A stretch of DNA of 64,000 bases, from positions 34,166,987 through 34,230,986 of the forward strand of contig CP136063.1 of the NCBI GenBank assembly GCA_032622095.1, written 5' to 3'. Within the stretch, counting starts at the first letter, position 1. Every line of letters begins with the position of its first letter. The notes under the pieces are model-generated. The model was given only the letters and a program-made list of their open reading frames with translations, made no database searches and was not told the origin of the DNA. Shown here piece after piece: positions 33,764 through 44,764 of the stretch. Source of the DNA: Siphonodentalium dalli (lineage: Eukaryota; Mollusca; Scaphopoda; Gadilida; Siphonodentaliidae). Made by a program: the position numbers and the translations under genes.

Positions 33764-34575
33764 CTAGCTGGTGGACCCGACTTCGTCCGGGCTGTTTCCC
33801 CTCTACTTTTCGGCGAATTGCGCGATTTGACCTTGAATTGACCATTTTGAAGGTCAAGGTCAGGTCGGGGTCACGATTTAACCCGTTCAAAACACTCCCT
33901 GGACAAAAGTACCCGACAAAAGTACCCGTCGAAATCCGTCCGGTTTTACCCGATCTTACCTTGAATTGACCATTTTGAAGGTCAAGGTCAGGTCGGGGTA
34001 ACGATTTGACGGTTTGACCCGTCCAAAACAAAGCAGCACCCTTAGAATGCCTCGCAAGGGATGAATTGACGCCGAAGTGATTTCGAGTGACAAAAATGAC
34101 GATGTCGGAAATAATAACATATATCGAACCCGGTGGTCGTAGAATTCGATTTTTCATGGGAAAATGGACAGACTCCACGCTTTAATTGTATTAGGCAATT
34201 ATCGAAGAGACATAAACGCATTTATTAACAATTTTGCCAGCCTTGGGAAGATTCGTAGAAGCGAGTTCTATGCAATTTAAATGCATGCATGTTTCCTATG
34301 TAACGGTTTAACAGTGTCTAAACGCTCATTATCAACGACACTGCGGATACGAACGCTCTTTAACTATTACGCGATTAACCCATGAACTACCTATTGCGGT
34401 GGCGGGGGATTGGAGAATGAGTGCCTTGACGTTCTCAGAAGCGGTGCGATGACATTCCATCTGGGATTTTACCCTTAGATAGGAAGTTTGGGCTCAATCC
34501 GTCCGACAATTTTCCCGGCCATAGCTAACAGACAAACAACAAACAAACAGAAGTCCCAAAATATATATTAGATAT
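33764..34575 (+). mobile_element. CTAGCTG-type interspersed element, copy 2
   Basis: Starts ACTAGCTGGTGGACCCGACT and ends in ACAGACAAACAACAAACAAA near 34525-34550, then an AT-rich tail. An internal 128-bp block (TTGAATTGACCATTTTGAAG onward) is duplicated at about 33834 and 33962. A 146-codon minus-strand frame crosses this duplication and has no recognised domain. Confidence 0.55.
33851..33990 (+). promoter_or_regulatory. Nuclear-receptor-like half-site cluster, duplicated
   Basis: AGGTCAAGGTCAGGTCGGGG occurs at 33851-33870 and again from 33979. It contains TCAAGGTCA, the extended half-site bound by monomeric nuclear receptors such as ERR or FTZ-F1/NR5A, and two directly abutting AGGTCA hexamers. 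A TGACCTTGA upstream gives an everted or inverted partner. Whether it binds anything is unknown. Confidence 0.35.
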
Positions 34576-35425
34576 ACTGCCCAGTCCAATTGGGATGCCA
34601 CATGGACTGTGTTGAACACTGTATATTTCATTCTTGGCAAACGGATGGGAAACATATACCTATGGGAAATGTTTTTATGATTTCGTTTCCGGTCACGCTA
34701 CTACCATTCCATTGTTTTCGGGTTATAATAGTATGTTGGAATATGCAAAATGGTAATTGCTTGAAAGAACCAGGCTGATATCGTTTTTTTCATATCATTC
34801 TGATTTCTGATTTATTTGCTTTTTTGTTTGGAGGAGGGGCGGGGAAGTGGGTCCCAAAAAGTTGGCATTGATAAAAGATTGCAGAGGGTGGGTGGTCAGA
34901 TAGCAGAAATTATTTTGTTCGACCATGTGTCTGTCACGGCTCCCCAGACTCCCATGTTTTTATTGGTAATAATTGTTAAACAAACTTCTTGTTATTTTTC
35001 AGCTGTTCCCACCACCGACGCCTTGGTGCGCTATATTGTTGACTTAAACGCGTTATCGGTAAACATTGCGTAGGAAGAAATTATGAATAAATTTAGAGAT
35101 GCATTAAATAGTGATCATGCAGAACTACAAAGGAAGCTATGGTTGTGCACAAACCCACGCGTGATCCAAATAATGAAGCGAGGTAATGGATACAAGATAC
35201 CTTGACCGCGCGAACTTTCGGCTATCACATGTCGTGTGTTTACAGCATTTTTAAAAGTTTGTTTTGCTACTCATACTGTAATAAATTGTTTAAAGATCCT
35301 TGGCCCAATTCGACACCAGGGTCCTGTACTTTAGATTCCCAGCAGCCGTGTTTTAAGTTGCGGAGAACGTTCCTCGGTAATTTCCTAATCCTGTAAAGCG
35401 AGACTTGTGTTCTATAGTACTCGAG
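34576..35425. other. Unassigned region
   Basis: No gene or repeat recognised. Confidence 0.4.
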
Positions 35426-35436
35426 CAATTGTATTC

Positions 35437-35768
35437 TTGAAAAATTCAGTTTCATAAACCCGGAACGAAAGTGAATTTTTCCAAAGGCAGCCATTGCATT
35501 ATGTGTACTCTCTATAGTTCATACCCAACATAATATATAACGAAGAAGTAGTGTATACTACTGTATATACGCTCTAAATATTTATGGAGTTATATTTCTG
35601 TCCATATATATGTATGTTTTCAAATCGGCATTCGTGTTAATTCAGTCTTTGTGTATTTATTTAACTATATATTGTGTTGGGTATGAACTATAGAGAGTAC
35701 ACATAATGCAATGGCTGCCTTTGGAAAAATTCACTTTCCTTCCGGGTTTATGAAACTGAATTTTTCAA
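35437..35768. mobile_element. Foldback repeat with 103-bp arms
   Basis: Positions 35437-35539 and 35666-35768 are reverse complements with only about two mismatches, around a 126-base loop. Each arm contains an ATG opening MAAFGKIHF-SGFMKLNFS when read toward the outer edge. No target duplication is obvious. It is either a MITE or a recent local inverted duplication of a small exon. Confidence 0.88.
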
Positions 35769-36421
35769 TAAATACGAGAGATACGATGCCGTGATGTAGC
35801 GTGATTGTTTTGGGTGGGTCAGTAAACAATTCCGCTGCTAATGATGTATAATATATATATTCTACTAACCGTCGATTGTGTTTTTGAAGCCCAAGTCGGT
35901 GTAAAAATCGCACTTTTTTACCGAGTTTAGCGGACATCATGTCGAACGAGTGAAATTTTACAGTCGGTTTGCGTTAGACCTGTGCTCATAACCAGAGTTT
36001 TTCTTAACCAATTTTTACAGGGGATGCATCAAATTGAAGAGTAATAACATATCTTTCTAACTATATATGAGGCATTTATGTTACAAAAATTATTTTGGTG
36101 TATTTTAACCTGATTGTGGACATTGTAAAACTAATAAAAAATTAGGCCGGGCCAAGTTGGATACCTTTCTATAGGATTAAGTATTATTGGGGTGGGGTCA
36201 ATTTTTGTTCTGGGGACCTGTGATTTAGGGGGCGTCAAATCAGATTATACATCTTCTAAGTGATGCGTATTTATATAAAAACTTACAGTTGTAAATTTAA
36301 TACATCCAAGTTCCAACTTTGGTCCAGTGTATGTCTTCCAGTCAATTTACTTCCACAGCAAGACTTCTAGCTGACCGTCCTCTATAAAATATAACATACA
36401 GGTCTTATAAAATGATACCAA
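35769..36421. other. Spacer with a weak minus-strand first-exon candidate
   Basis: On the minus strand an ATG at about 35938-35940 opens MMSAKLGKKVRFLHRLGLQK, which looks protein-like, but the frame soon enters AT-rich sequence. The remainder holds nothing I recognise. Confidence 0.25.
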
Positions 36422-36646
36422 CAAGCCTTGAAATAGTGTGTCTGTCATTTGCAGAATGAGGTCCCAGAGGAAGAATGTAGTTATGGTACCCCACATAGTG
36501 GGCTAGCATCACCAAATTCACCCTCTGTGAACCTCTCCAGAGGGTGTATTTGGTGATGCTAGCCCACTGTGCGGGGTACCATCAATAAATTCACCCTCTG
36601 GGGACCTCATTCTGCGAATGACAGGCACACTCCATTTCAAGGCTTG
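36422..36646. mobile_element. Near-perfect palindrome, arms about 105 bp, 12-base loop
   Basis: CAAGCCTTGAAAT (left) pairs with ATTTCAAGGCTTG (right). Inside, GGTACCCC, GTGGGCTAGCATCACCAAAT and CACCCTCT pair with their complements around the loop GTGAACCTCTCC (36527-36538). The arms differ by about ten changes and small indels. A transcript would fold into a long hairpin. Confidence 0.9.
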
Positions 36647-37610
36647 GACATGCACTAGTATATGAAATGACATGTACATCTATAGATTTACTTAAAATAT
36701 CACATATTGTTCTGGATATAAATCTTTTCAATGTACTGGCCACGACATATAGGATTTCAAACAAAGAAAACATTATTGCAGGCATGTCATACATGTAGCA
36801 TGTTTTGATGACAGGTGAAATACCCATCATGGGTGGGGTGTGAGTAATCACATTCTTCATGACTTCGGGGCGGGCGGCCTTCATTTAGGTTATAGTTTAG
36901 AAATAACATTTATCAAATTATGATAATTTCCTCAAGAAGATACTATTATATAGTATAGCATAATTATTATATGAATGTGATATTATTCACAAAACACGCT
37001 TTGTGTCAGAGAAAATGCAAGTCGAGCAAAAAGAGCAGTGAATTGTTTACTATGATAAGCAGAGTCACGATAATGCATCGTTTCCTTATATTTAGATTTG
37101 TGTTTGGTACATCTACAACTTACAACTCACAATACTATCATAGTAAATTCCTTATTTGGTCTGTATTACCATATTTTGGTTAAGAGATAATCCTAACTGG
37201 ATAAGGGGGGAGCTCGGAAAATAATTCAGGCACGTATGTTGATTTTTACTTTTCGACCCTAGTTGGGACTCACTCACCCCCACATCCAAATTGTTTTTCT
37301 GTTTTCGGCAGTTTTTTCGACCATATTTGGACACCCAACCCCCCTTTTATCACTAAAACAGAGATTTGCGAGGGTGGGGGGGGGGGGGGAGGGAATTCAC
37401 TGTAAACAGCTGTATATGAATTTCTGTGCATTCATGGATGTTAACATAACATGTAAATAGGAATGTGTCATTTTGGGTTCAATCGGCTAAAAAAAACATG
37501 GCTGCCAGCGGCCATCTTGGATTTCAAAATTTGCAACAAAATACAACACGATAACTGCCTGCAGCCAGTTTAGCAGTTAGAATTATATTATTTCTCTTCT
37601 TCTAATGTGT
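36647..37610. other. Unassigned region with poly(G) tract
   Basis: A run of 14 G lies at 37376-37389. A fragment AACATGGCTGCCAGCGGCCA near 37496 belongs to the repeat family seen at 21546-22115. Otherwise nothing recognised. Confidence 0.45.
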
Positions 37611-37614
37611 TTAA

Positions 37615-37832
37615 AGGTACTCAATCCGATCAGACGCTCCTAAATTAGTATTTCTTTGGCTTCTGGGTTAAAACATATTTGAATCGAGTCAAGGAACCTA
37701 CCTGTCAAAGCTCAGCGTGATCAGATATAGATATACTAAAGTATTACCGCTCGAGTTTTCTGTTTAAACTACTTAATAACCCCGAAGCCAAAGAAATAGT
37801 AATTTAGGAATGTCTGATCGGATTGAGTACCT
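37615..37832. mobile_element. TTAA-flanked MITE of a second family
   Basis: The ends AGGTACTCAATCCGATCAGA (left) and its near-exact reverse complement (right) have inverted repeats of about 58 bp that include TTTCTTTGGCTTC. TTAA flanks both sides (37611-37614 and 37833-37836). The element is 218 bp. A fragment of the same end lies at 5060-5095. Confidence 0.9.
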
Positions 37833-38120
37833 TTAAGCCAAACTCATTGCAAAAACAATCAAAAAACATGCAGGAAAAAAAAATTTGAGTTGCGGAAATT
37901 TTGTTTTGGTCCCATCGACAACACACCCACCCCGGCATACATGCCCTGAACCCCCCCCCCCCCCCCCCACCAAGAGAAATATCAACTCTTTGCAAGAACA
38001 ATTACATTATTTTTGTCTGATGATTTCCCAATCATAAAGTAATGTGGATTAGCTGGATTATGAACTGACAGCGGGTAGAGTGGGTCGATTACAATATTAC
38101 AATAAAATTTGGTGTGATTT
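37833..38120. other. Spacer with poly(C) tract
   Basis: A run of 18 C lies at 37951-37968. Nothing else recognised. Confidence 0.5.
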
Positions 38121-38122
38121 CA

Positions 38123-38262
38123 ATGTCAACTCAACAGGCTCAGCTGCCCCAATTGAATTTCAACAATTGCGGCAGCCCTCTACTCCTTGCCCGATATGTG
38201 GTATATCCGATATGCCTGCACTCCCTGTCGCACCACATCTCCACCAATGTGGCCTCATTTTT
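38123..38262 (+). pseudogene. Zinc-finger-like exon remnant with consensus donor
   Basis: From an ATG at 38123 the frame reads MSTQQAQLPQLNFNNCG. A different frame then reads TPCPICGISDMPALPVAPHL HQC, a C-x2-C..H-x3-C pattern like a UBZ or C2HC finger. It ends at 38262 before a perfect donor GTAAGT (38263-38268). The frame change between the two halves suggests a frameshifted exon. The finger frame alone is open from 38080. Family and partner exons are unknown. Confidence 0.3.
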
Positions 38263-38279
38263 GTAAGTGCAAGAAGTTT

Positions 38280-38524
38280 GTAAACTTTGCGCCATTTTTT
38301 AATGTTTTCTTTTCGTGGTATTTACAACATGACCAGTGCTACAGTGGTCATGTGACAGCTACGATCGCGCACATTGCCAAGGTCATGCCACGATTTTCCT
38401 GGTAAAATCAAACAGCGCTTGATTGCTACGATTTGGCTACGATATTGTCGTGGGCATGCGCATTGGATGCTTCCTCCTGCGATATTCCCCACTTACGAGT
38501 TTTAATCGCAGCGTGTGCGGTGGC
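38280..38524. other. Unassigned spacer
   Basis: Nothing recognised; it includes short GCTACGAT repeats near 38340-38445. Confidence 0.4.
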
Positions 38525-38530
38525 ACTTAG

Positions 38531-38763
38531 GAGGCCCCCACCCCCCCTTTTCGTATGCCGTATTCCATGCCCTGTTATGAGGTACGCCGTATTCCGGCCC
38601 CTCTGTTAGGAGGTATTCCAAATATACCGGTATTCGTACGCCGACCTTCCAAAAAATGAAGTTTTCATATATTTTTATGTATTCCATATGGCTGTTAACT
38701 GGTATTCTGTATTCCACCCTCTGTATTAAGTGGTATTCCGTATTCCATGGGGGTGGGGGCCTC
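38531..38763. mobile_element. MITE with ACTTAG target duplication
   Basis: The ends are GAGGCCCCCACCCCC and the exact reverse complement GGGGGTGGGGGCCTC. They are flanked by ACTTAG at 38525-38530 and 38764-38769. The 233-bp interior consists of degenerate GGTATTCCGTATTCC repeats in both orientations. A 6-bp duplication does not point clearly to one superfamily. Confidence 0.88.
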
Positions 38764-38769
38764 ACTTAG

Positions 38770-39071
38770 CCGGCCCAACCCGGTCCGCCGGGTGCCTCGG
38801 TCCTCTGTGCTTTGAACTCTTTCTCACTAAAATAATGGTGTGCTATTACATGAGCCGGGGCAACTCGGCAAACCGAGTTGTCCCATCCTGCCTAACCGGG
38901 ACAACTGGGTTAGCGGGAACAGCTTGGCTTGCGTAACAGCGAGTCATCCCAACTAGCTGGGATGAAAGTCTGGAACATAACACCATTTATTGTGACGTTA
39001 GCCAATAAAATGCTCGCATCGTGTGAGTGACGTTTAATCACTACCAAAGCCACTCAGTTATGGGCGTGCTC
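38770..39071. other. Spacer with a small hairpin
   Basis: CAACTCGG CAAA CCGAGTTG (38861-38880) is an 8-bp perfect stem with a 4-base loop, in a stretch of CCGGGACAACTGGGTT-like short repeats. Confidence 0.5.
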
Positions 39072-40806
39072 CAGTGTTGCTTTCCTGGGGGAACGCGGGG
39101 GAACGCCGTTCCCCTATTTTTTTCTGAAGGGGAACGCTGTTCCCCCCACATTTTTAGCCTCAATTACTTTAAATATCTTCACATTTTTAGTTATCATAAT
39201 ATAAACAGAAACGTCGTTTTGGAGTGTATAAGCTTTTCCCGCTCCATACTATATGTATAATGCAAGTTATAAATAACGTGTGACGTCTTCAAAGTTAAGC
39301 GCGCATTTGTTTTGTAAACATTCAAAATGTCTAACATTTCTCGCGATTCAAAAGAACCAAAACAGAGGGAAATTTCTACATTTTTCAAAACTAAGTCTTG
39401 CAACACGCCGACGAAAGATAACATTAACACTAGAAGCCCCTATAGTGGTAGTATTTTTGATGAAAGGAAGAGTGATTGTTGTGAAATCTCGGCTGCTGAT
39501 GTGACCGCGGCCACCTCACGCAAAACTGACATTAACCCTAATAGTACAAGTGACACTGATAATTTGAGTCAAAATAAACCTGGCATTGTCGACAACTGTG
39601 CCTGGCCCGACGTATGGTCCTCTGAAGTCTGGGCAGGTAAACAGGGGGCGTATCCATGGATATTTTGTGGTGGAGGGAAATTGGGCTGTCGTATCTGTAA
39701 GGAAATTCAACAGTTGGGTCCACGCGTCGAAGGAGTGGAGTGAGTGTCTAGTTGAGCAAAATGGGAAGACGCGTGAGGCACAACTGACCTCAATTAGGAA
39801 AAAGATTTATAAACACTTGACATCCGAGGCACATAAGAAATCCACCGATATCTTAGGTATGAGGGAGAAAGGAATAAGGGAGTTATATATAACAATGGAG
39901 ATGTCCACCCGCATATGTAAATCCATCCGAGAGAATAGAGGGAAATTGTCAGTTCTTGTTGATGAGTCAACCACAGTGTCGCAGAAGTCCGCTCTTATAT
40001 TGTATATTAAAGCCCAGGTCGAATCATCAGGCGACCCAATGTTCGTATTCCTATCGCTACACGAATTGTTAGATGGCGAGGATTCTAAAAGCATATACCA
40101 TGCCATTATTCGGTGTCTTAAAAGATTCGGTTTCAACGACCAGTACCTTAAAGAACATTTAATCGCGTTCACGAGTGATGGGGCAAGTGCTCTAACCGGT
40201 AAGAAAAGTGGCGTGATGGAACTTTTAAAAGCCGACTTTCCGAAGATAATCACATGGCACTGTTTAAATCACCGTTTAGAGTTAGCAGTAGGGGATGCGA
40301 TCGCGAAAATTAGTGGCATATTTCATTTCAAGACCTTCATTGAAAAGGTGCATACGATCTACAGCCAATCCCCTAAAAACCAAAGGGAGTTAAAAGAAAT
40401 TGCTAGTAGCTTCGAGTCCGAGATTTTGAAGATAGGCACGTTTCTAAGTACGAGGTGGGTGGCAAGTAGTTACCGAAATGTTATGGCTATGTGGACAAGT
40501 TATGAATCGTTGTTTCTCCATTTTAAAAAGAAATCCGTTGGGAGTAACAAAACTTCGTCTCAGTTTAAAGGACTACCGAAGCGCATGCACACTCCTGGAT
40601 TTTTGACTGATGTGGCTTTCATGTGCGATCTACTTTTTGAACTATCTGCATTATCCGAAATGTTACAGAGCCGAACAATGGACTTAGTTACTGCCGATAA
40701 ATGTACGAGACGTACAATACGTGCTATTGAAGCTTTAAAACAAAATACAGGAACAAAAAAGTAGGGGAACGGCGTTCCCCCGCGTTCCCCCAGGAAAGCA
40801 ACACTG
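39072..40806 (+). mobile_element. hAT transposon with ~45-bp inverted repeats
   Basis: The left end CAGTGTTGCTTTCCTGGGGG continues AACGCGGGGGAACGCCGTTC; the right end is its near-exact reverse complement (40763-40806). CAGTGTTG ends are typical of hAT. The flanking 8-mers (GCGTGCTC and GATCATGT) do not match, so the original target duplication is lost or the flanks were rearranged. It carries one transposase gene, broken by a frameshift. Confidence 0.85.
39327..40764 (+). pseudogene. hAT-family transposase, frameshifted and short at the C-terminus
   Basis: The first frame (39327-39743) begins MSNISRDSKEPKQREISTFF and reaches the zinc-finger segment WIFCGGGKLGCRICKEIQ. The protein then continues in the next frame (open 39586-40764) with SKEWSECLVEQ..LTSIRKKIYKHLTSEAHKKS, so a frameshift lies near 39715-39730. 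The fused product would have an N-terminal TTF/BED-like zinc finger, then the RNase-H-like core with LVDESTTVSQKSALILYIK and TSDGASALTGKKSGVMELLK, CLNHRLELA and LSTRWVASSYRN. This arrangement is that of the KIAA1586/ZNF862-like hAT group. The frame stops with ALKQNTGTKK directly against the right inverted repeat, so the usual hAT C-terminal dimerisation region (about 200 residues) is absent. The element is presumably inactive. Confidence 0.85.
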
Positions 40807-40984
40807 GATCATGTTACCATCAAGTTATTATATTTAAAACAATAAATATTCAGTGGGTGGGGGTGGTATAAGTAACCCCACCCCTTAGCCTTAGTAAGCC
40901 CATCTTTTTGTTATGTCTATGTTGTGACATAATTATCTTCATTTTGATTAAATGATTAAGTAATGAAATATTATAAAACAGGTC

Positions 40985-42410
40985 TGGGTGATCCATTTGT
41001 GCTTAAGAATAAATGATAATGATTTGTGCTCATTTGTAAATAATTTGTGCTCAAGCAGCTCAAGCGTAAATAATTTGTGCTCAAGAGTAAATAATTTGCA
41101 CTTTTGCGCAAATAAGGAATAACTGTGAAAATGCTTTCCTCTGACACACCTACTGACCTACATTTGGGAGTTCCTTCTCTTACAATTTAGTTAGACCGGT
41201 GTCAGAGAAGGTACTGACAGGAAGAATTTAGACAGATTGGTCTAGACTTTTTAGACCGATCGGTCTAATAAAGAACATTCGGTGGTTCACCCATATGGGA
41301 TGCGATTTTAACATGTGTACCTTATTTGTAGTTGAGCATAAATATGATCAATACTTTTTCGCTTCAAAAGTGTAAGTAATTTGTGGATGGCCTCCCATAC
41401 ACCTATTCACCTATACCTGATAAATTGCCATGAATCATGATAATTTTCAAACGGAATGACAACTTTTTTATCAAATAAACTGTCAAATGTCTTTTTTCAA
41501 CTTTAAGATTTTTGTTGTTGAAAATTTTATGTCTTATATATTGGCAAATTGTCAACATTCAATCTGTTTAGACTGATTGGCCAACAAATTTAGACAGATC
41601 GGTCTAAATAAAGATTGATTTTCAAAGAGGTTCACCCATATTGGTATGGGAGGCCAAATTCACATTTAATAGCTAATTATGCTTAAGCATATTCAGGGCT
41701 CAAAATAGATTTAATATAGAGAGAATCCAATTAGTCATAAAGCACTGAAAATTGAAAATTACACTTAAGCGCACTGCCATTACGCTTAAGCATAATAGAT
41801 GTTCATAGCATTATTACCTTACATATAATGATATCATCTAAGCTAGATATTTGTCAAAAGTTACTAGCATCAGGAATTGGCTGCATCCATTTCAGCTTAA
41901 GGGGAGTTTTCACATATATATGGAATATGAATTACGCTTAAGCGTAATGACATCGCGCTTAAGCATATATATATAACGACATTACACTTAAGCGTAATAG
42001 ATTTACGCTTAAGCGTAATGGCTTTACGCCTAAGTGTAATAGATTATGCTTTGAAAAGCATAATGGAAATCTGAATTACGCTGAATTACATGGTTTTAAT
42101 ATTTACTTCTTATTTGCACATAAGCATAAATATGAAAATTATGATCCTTTTGTGCTAAAGCATAAATCAATTGCATATAAGCATAAATAATTTGCATTTA
42201 CGCGTAAGTGATTTAAGCTTAAGCGTAAATAAGGAATAAATGTAAAAGTACATGCCATTCCATATACATGACCTAAAGTTCTAAACCTGATAAGTTGCTG
42301 TGGACATGACCAATTTCAAACAGCATGACAAATGTTTATCAAATATACTGAGAAATTTCTTTTTCAACTTGAAGTCTTTTTGATGAAAATTTGTTATGTC
42401 TTCAAGTTAT
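40985..42410. repeat. CTTAAG-palindrome and 'TTAGACCGATCGGTCTAA' repeat region
   Basis: ATTACGCTTAAGCGTAAT-type palindromes recur at 41930-42030 and 42190-42235, with looser CTCAAG/CTTAAG forms from 41000. TTTAGACNGATCGGTCTAA occurs at about 41250 and 41590, each followed by GGTTCACCCATAT. A longer block (CTGATAARTTGC...GACAAC..TTATCAAATA, then TTTTTCAACTT) is repeated at about 41425 and 42290. It resembles a decayed satellite or nested element. Confidence 0.6.
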
Positions 42411-43420
42411 CCATTGACAAAGGCATAATCTTATTTGTTGAGTTTGAAATGTTCTATCACATCTCTATCGTGTTGGTGCCCATATATGAGCTTGTGTGCT
42501 GATACAAAATACGTGTGAAGATTTCGTGTAAAGTTGAAGTCGAAACTGAAAGCATCCTATAATTAATAGTTAGTAGATACATACATGTCAAGATTCCCGA
42601 AGATAAGATTGTCCGGCCATCGGGAAACATATCTGTGATCACCCATTGAACCAGGCTAAGTTATTTGCTGTGATGTTAACACTAGAATGTGTTTCAGTCG
42701 CTTCGAAATTAAATGGCGACTGCCAGTCTGGCCATGTGTTACACGGAAACAGTAACGATAACTCTTGAAGACTATCAGTCAAAACCAATATATGGTATTG
42801 AACATGTCCTCAAAACCAAGGGATTCAGATTTGGTTTTGATCAAAACCAAGGGAATCAGATTGGGTATTGATCAATACCAATAAAAACCGAATATATTGT
42901 CAGTGTACGTGTACGTAGGCGCGCAGACCCAACTCCATGCAGAATGATATATATATATATTTGTATATACTTTTGATTGTTCATATGCTTATGTATAAGC
43001 GTTTGTATCATGTTCTTTATTTGCCATTTGTTCATATATAATCTTCAGTAATGGAGGATAATTAAAGATATATATATATAAATACAGGTTTCCACAGACA
43101 TGCTGTGACATGGGCGATTCTCATCAGAATGTGTGTGTCCGTGCTGGCATGCATATGTAGGCCTACATGTATATTAGTGAACAGTTACATTTCATTATAT
43201 TGTACTCAAATGATGTGTTTTGCGTGACTTGACGATTTGGTAAGACAATTATGTCGCGTCCACATGACTGGCAAGAAAATATCAGGTATGCCCCATGTGA
43301 CTTACTTGACCAATGACAAAAATAATACAGGAAAATATCAGATGGATGCAGTGCAGTGGTATGTTATCGCCTGTGGGTAATATGTGTTCAACTTGATTGG
43401 TGAGCATCGGTATCCGTTAC
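42411..43420. other. Unassigned region
   Basis: AAAACCAAGGGAWTCAGATT occurs twice near 42815 and 42845. AT microsatellites lie near 42945 and 43065. No gene recognised. Confidence 0.4.
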
Positions 43421-43427
43421 ATAATCT

Positions 43428-44465
43428 CTAAGGTCTACACTGGTAACCGTTAAATAATATCTAAGGTATACGCTGGTAACCGTTAAATAATATATGAGGT
43501 ATACGCTGGTAACCGTTAAATAATATCTAAGGTATACACTGGTAACCGTTAAATAATCTCTAAGGTATACACTGGTAACCGTTAAATAATATCTAAGGTA
43601 TACACTGGTAACCGTTAAATAATATCTAAGGTATAAACTGGTAACCGTTAAATAATATCTAAGGTATACGCTGGTAACCGTTAAATAATATCTAAGGTAT
43701 ACACTGGTAACCGTTAAATAATATCTAAGGTATACACTGGTAACCGTTAAATAATATCTAAGGTATACACTGGTATCCGTTAAATAATATCTAAGGTATA
43801 CACTGGTAACCGTTAAATAATATATGTGGTATACGCTGGTAACCGTTAAATAATATCTAAGGTATACACTGGTAACCGTTAAATAATCTCTAAGGTATAC
43901 ACTGGTAACCGTTAAATAATATATAATGTATACACTGGTAACCGTTAAATAATATCTAAGGTATACGCTGGTAACCGTTAAATAATATCTAAGGTATACA
44001 CTGGTAACCGTTAAATAATATCTAAGGTATACACTGGTAACCGTTAAATAATATCTAAGGTATACACTGGTAACCGTTAAATAATATCTAAGGTATACAC
44101 TGGTAACCGTTAAATAATCTCTAAGGTATACACTGGTATCCGTTAAATAATATCTAAGGTATACACTGGTAACCGTTAAATAATCTCTAAGGTATACGCT
44201 GGTAACCGTTAAATAATCTCTAAGGTATACACTGGTAACTGTTAAATAATCTCTAAGGTATACACTGGTAACCGTTAAATAATCTCTAAGGTATACACTG
44301 GTAACCGTTAAATAATCTCTAAGGTATACACTGGTAACCGTTAAATAATCTCTAAGGTATACACTGGTAACCGTTAAATAATCTCTAAGGTATACACTGG
44401 TAACCGTTAAATAATCTCTAAGGTATACACTGGTAACCGTTAAATAATCTCTAAGGTATACACTG
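43428..44465. repeat. 33-bp minisatellite, about 31 copies
   Basis: The unit is CTGGTAACCGTTAAATAATA followed by TCTAAGGTATACA. Variants alternate ATATCT with ATCTCT and ACACT with ACGCT. The last ten units are nearly all the ATCTCT form, showing local homogenisation. Confidence 0.97.
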
Positions 44466-44650
44466 GTAATCTATAAGGTATACGCTGGTAATCTATAAGG
44501 TATACGCTGGTAATCTATAAGGTATACACTGGTAATCTATAAGGTATACGCTGGTAATCTATAATGTATACACTGGTAATATATAAGGTATACGCTGGTA
44601 ATCTATAAGGTATACACTGGTAATCTATAAGGTATACGCTGGTAACCGTT
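44457..44650. repeat. 22-bp minisatellite derived from the 33-bp unit, about 8 copies
   Basis: The unit CTGGTAATCTATAAGGTATACG is the 33-bp unit with 11 bp (including CCGTTAAATAA) removed. The array closes with one CTGGTAACCGTT of the longer type, so the short form was born inside the array. Confidence 0.95.
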
Positions 44651-44764
44651 CACGCACTAGAGTTAGTATCGCCTGTCTTTACAATTGACTTTGTAATTCC
44701 ATTTTAGATTGGTTGACATCATAGCTGAAGTATTATTATATGGATGTGTATGTATAGGGGCGTA

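Noticed and set aside
33738-34178. 146-codon minus-strand frame
   Set aside because: Spans an internal 128-bp duplication of an interspersed element; the peptide repeats itself accordingly and has no recognised domain.
37376-37968. Poly(G) and poly(C) runs as the ends of one inverted-repeat element
   Set aside because: Flanking bases beside the two runs do not match in reverse complement, and an independent TTAA MITE lies between them.
39586-39743. Programmed ribosomal frameshift in the hAT transposase
   Set aside because: No slippery heptamer or downstream structure is evident at the break. A simple indel in a decaying copy is the simpler reading.
43428-44650. CRISPR-like array because of the regular spacing
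   Set aside because: Units are directly contiguous with no unique spacers, and the setting is eukaryotic. The same holds for the 29-bp and 52-bp arrays.
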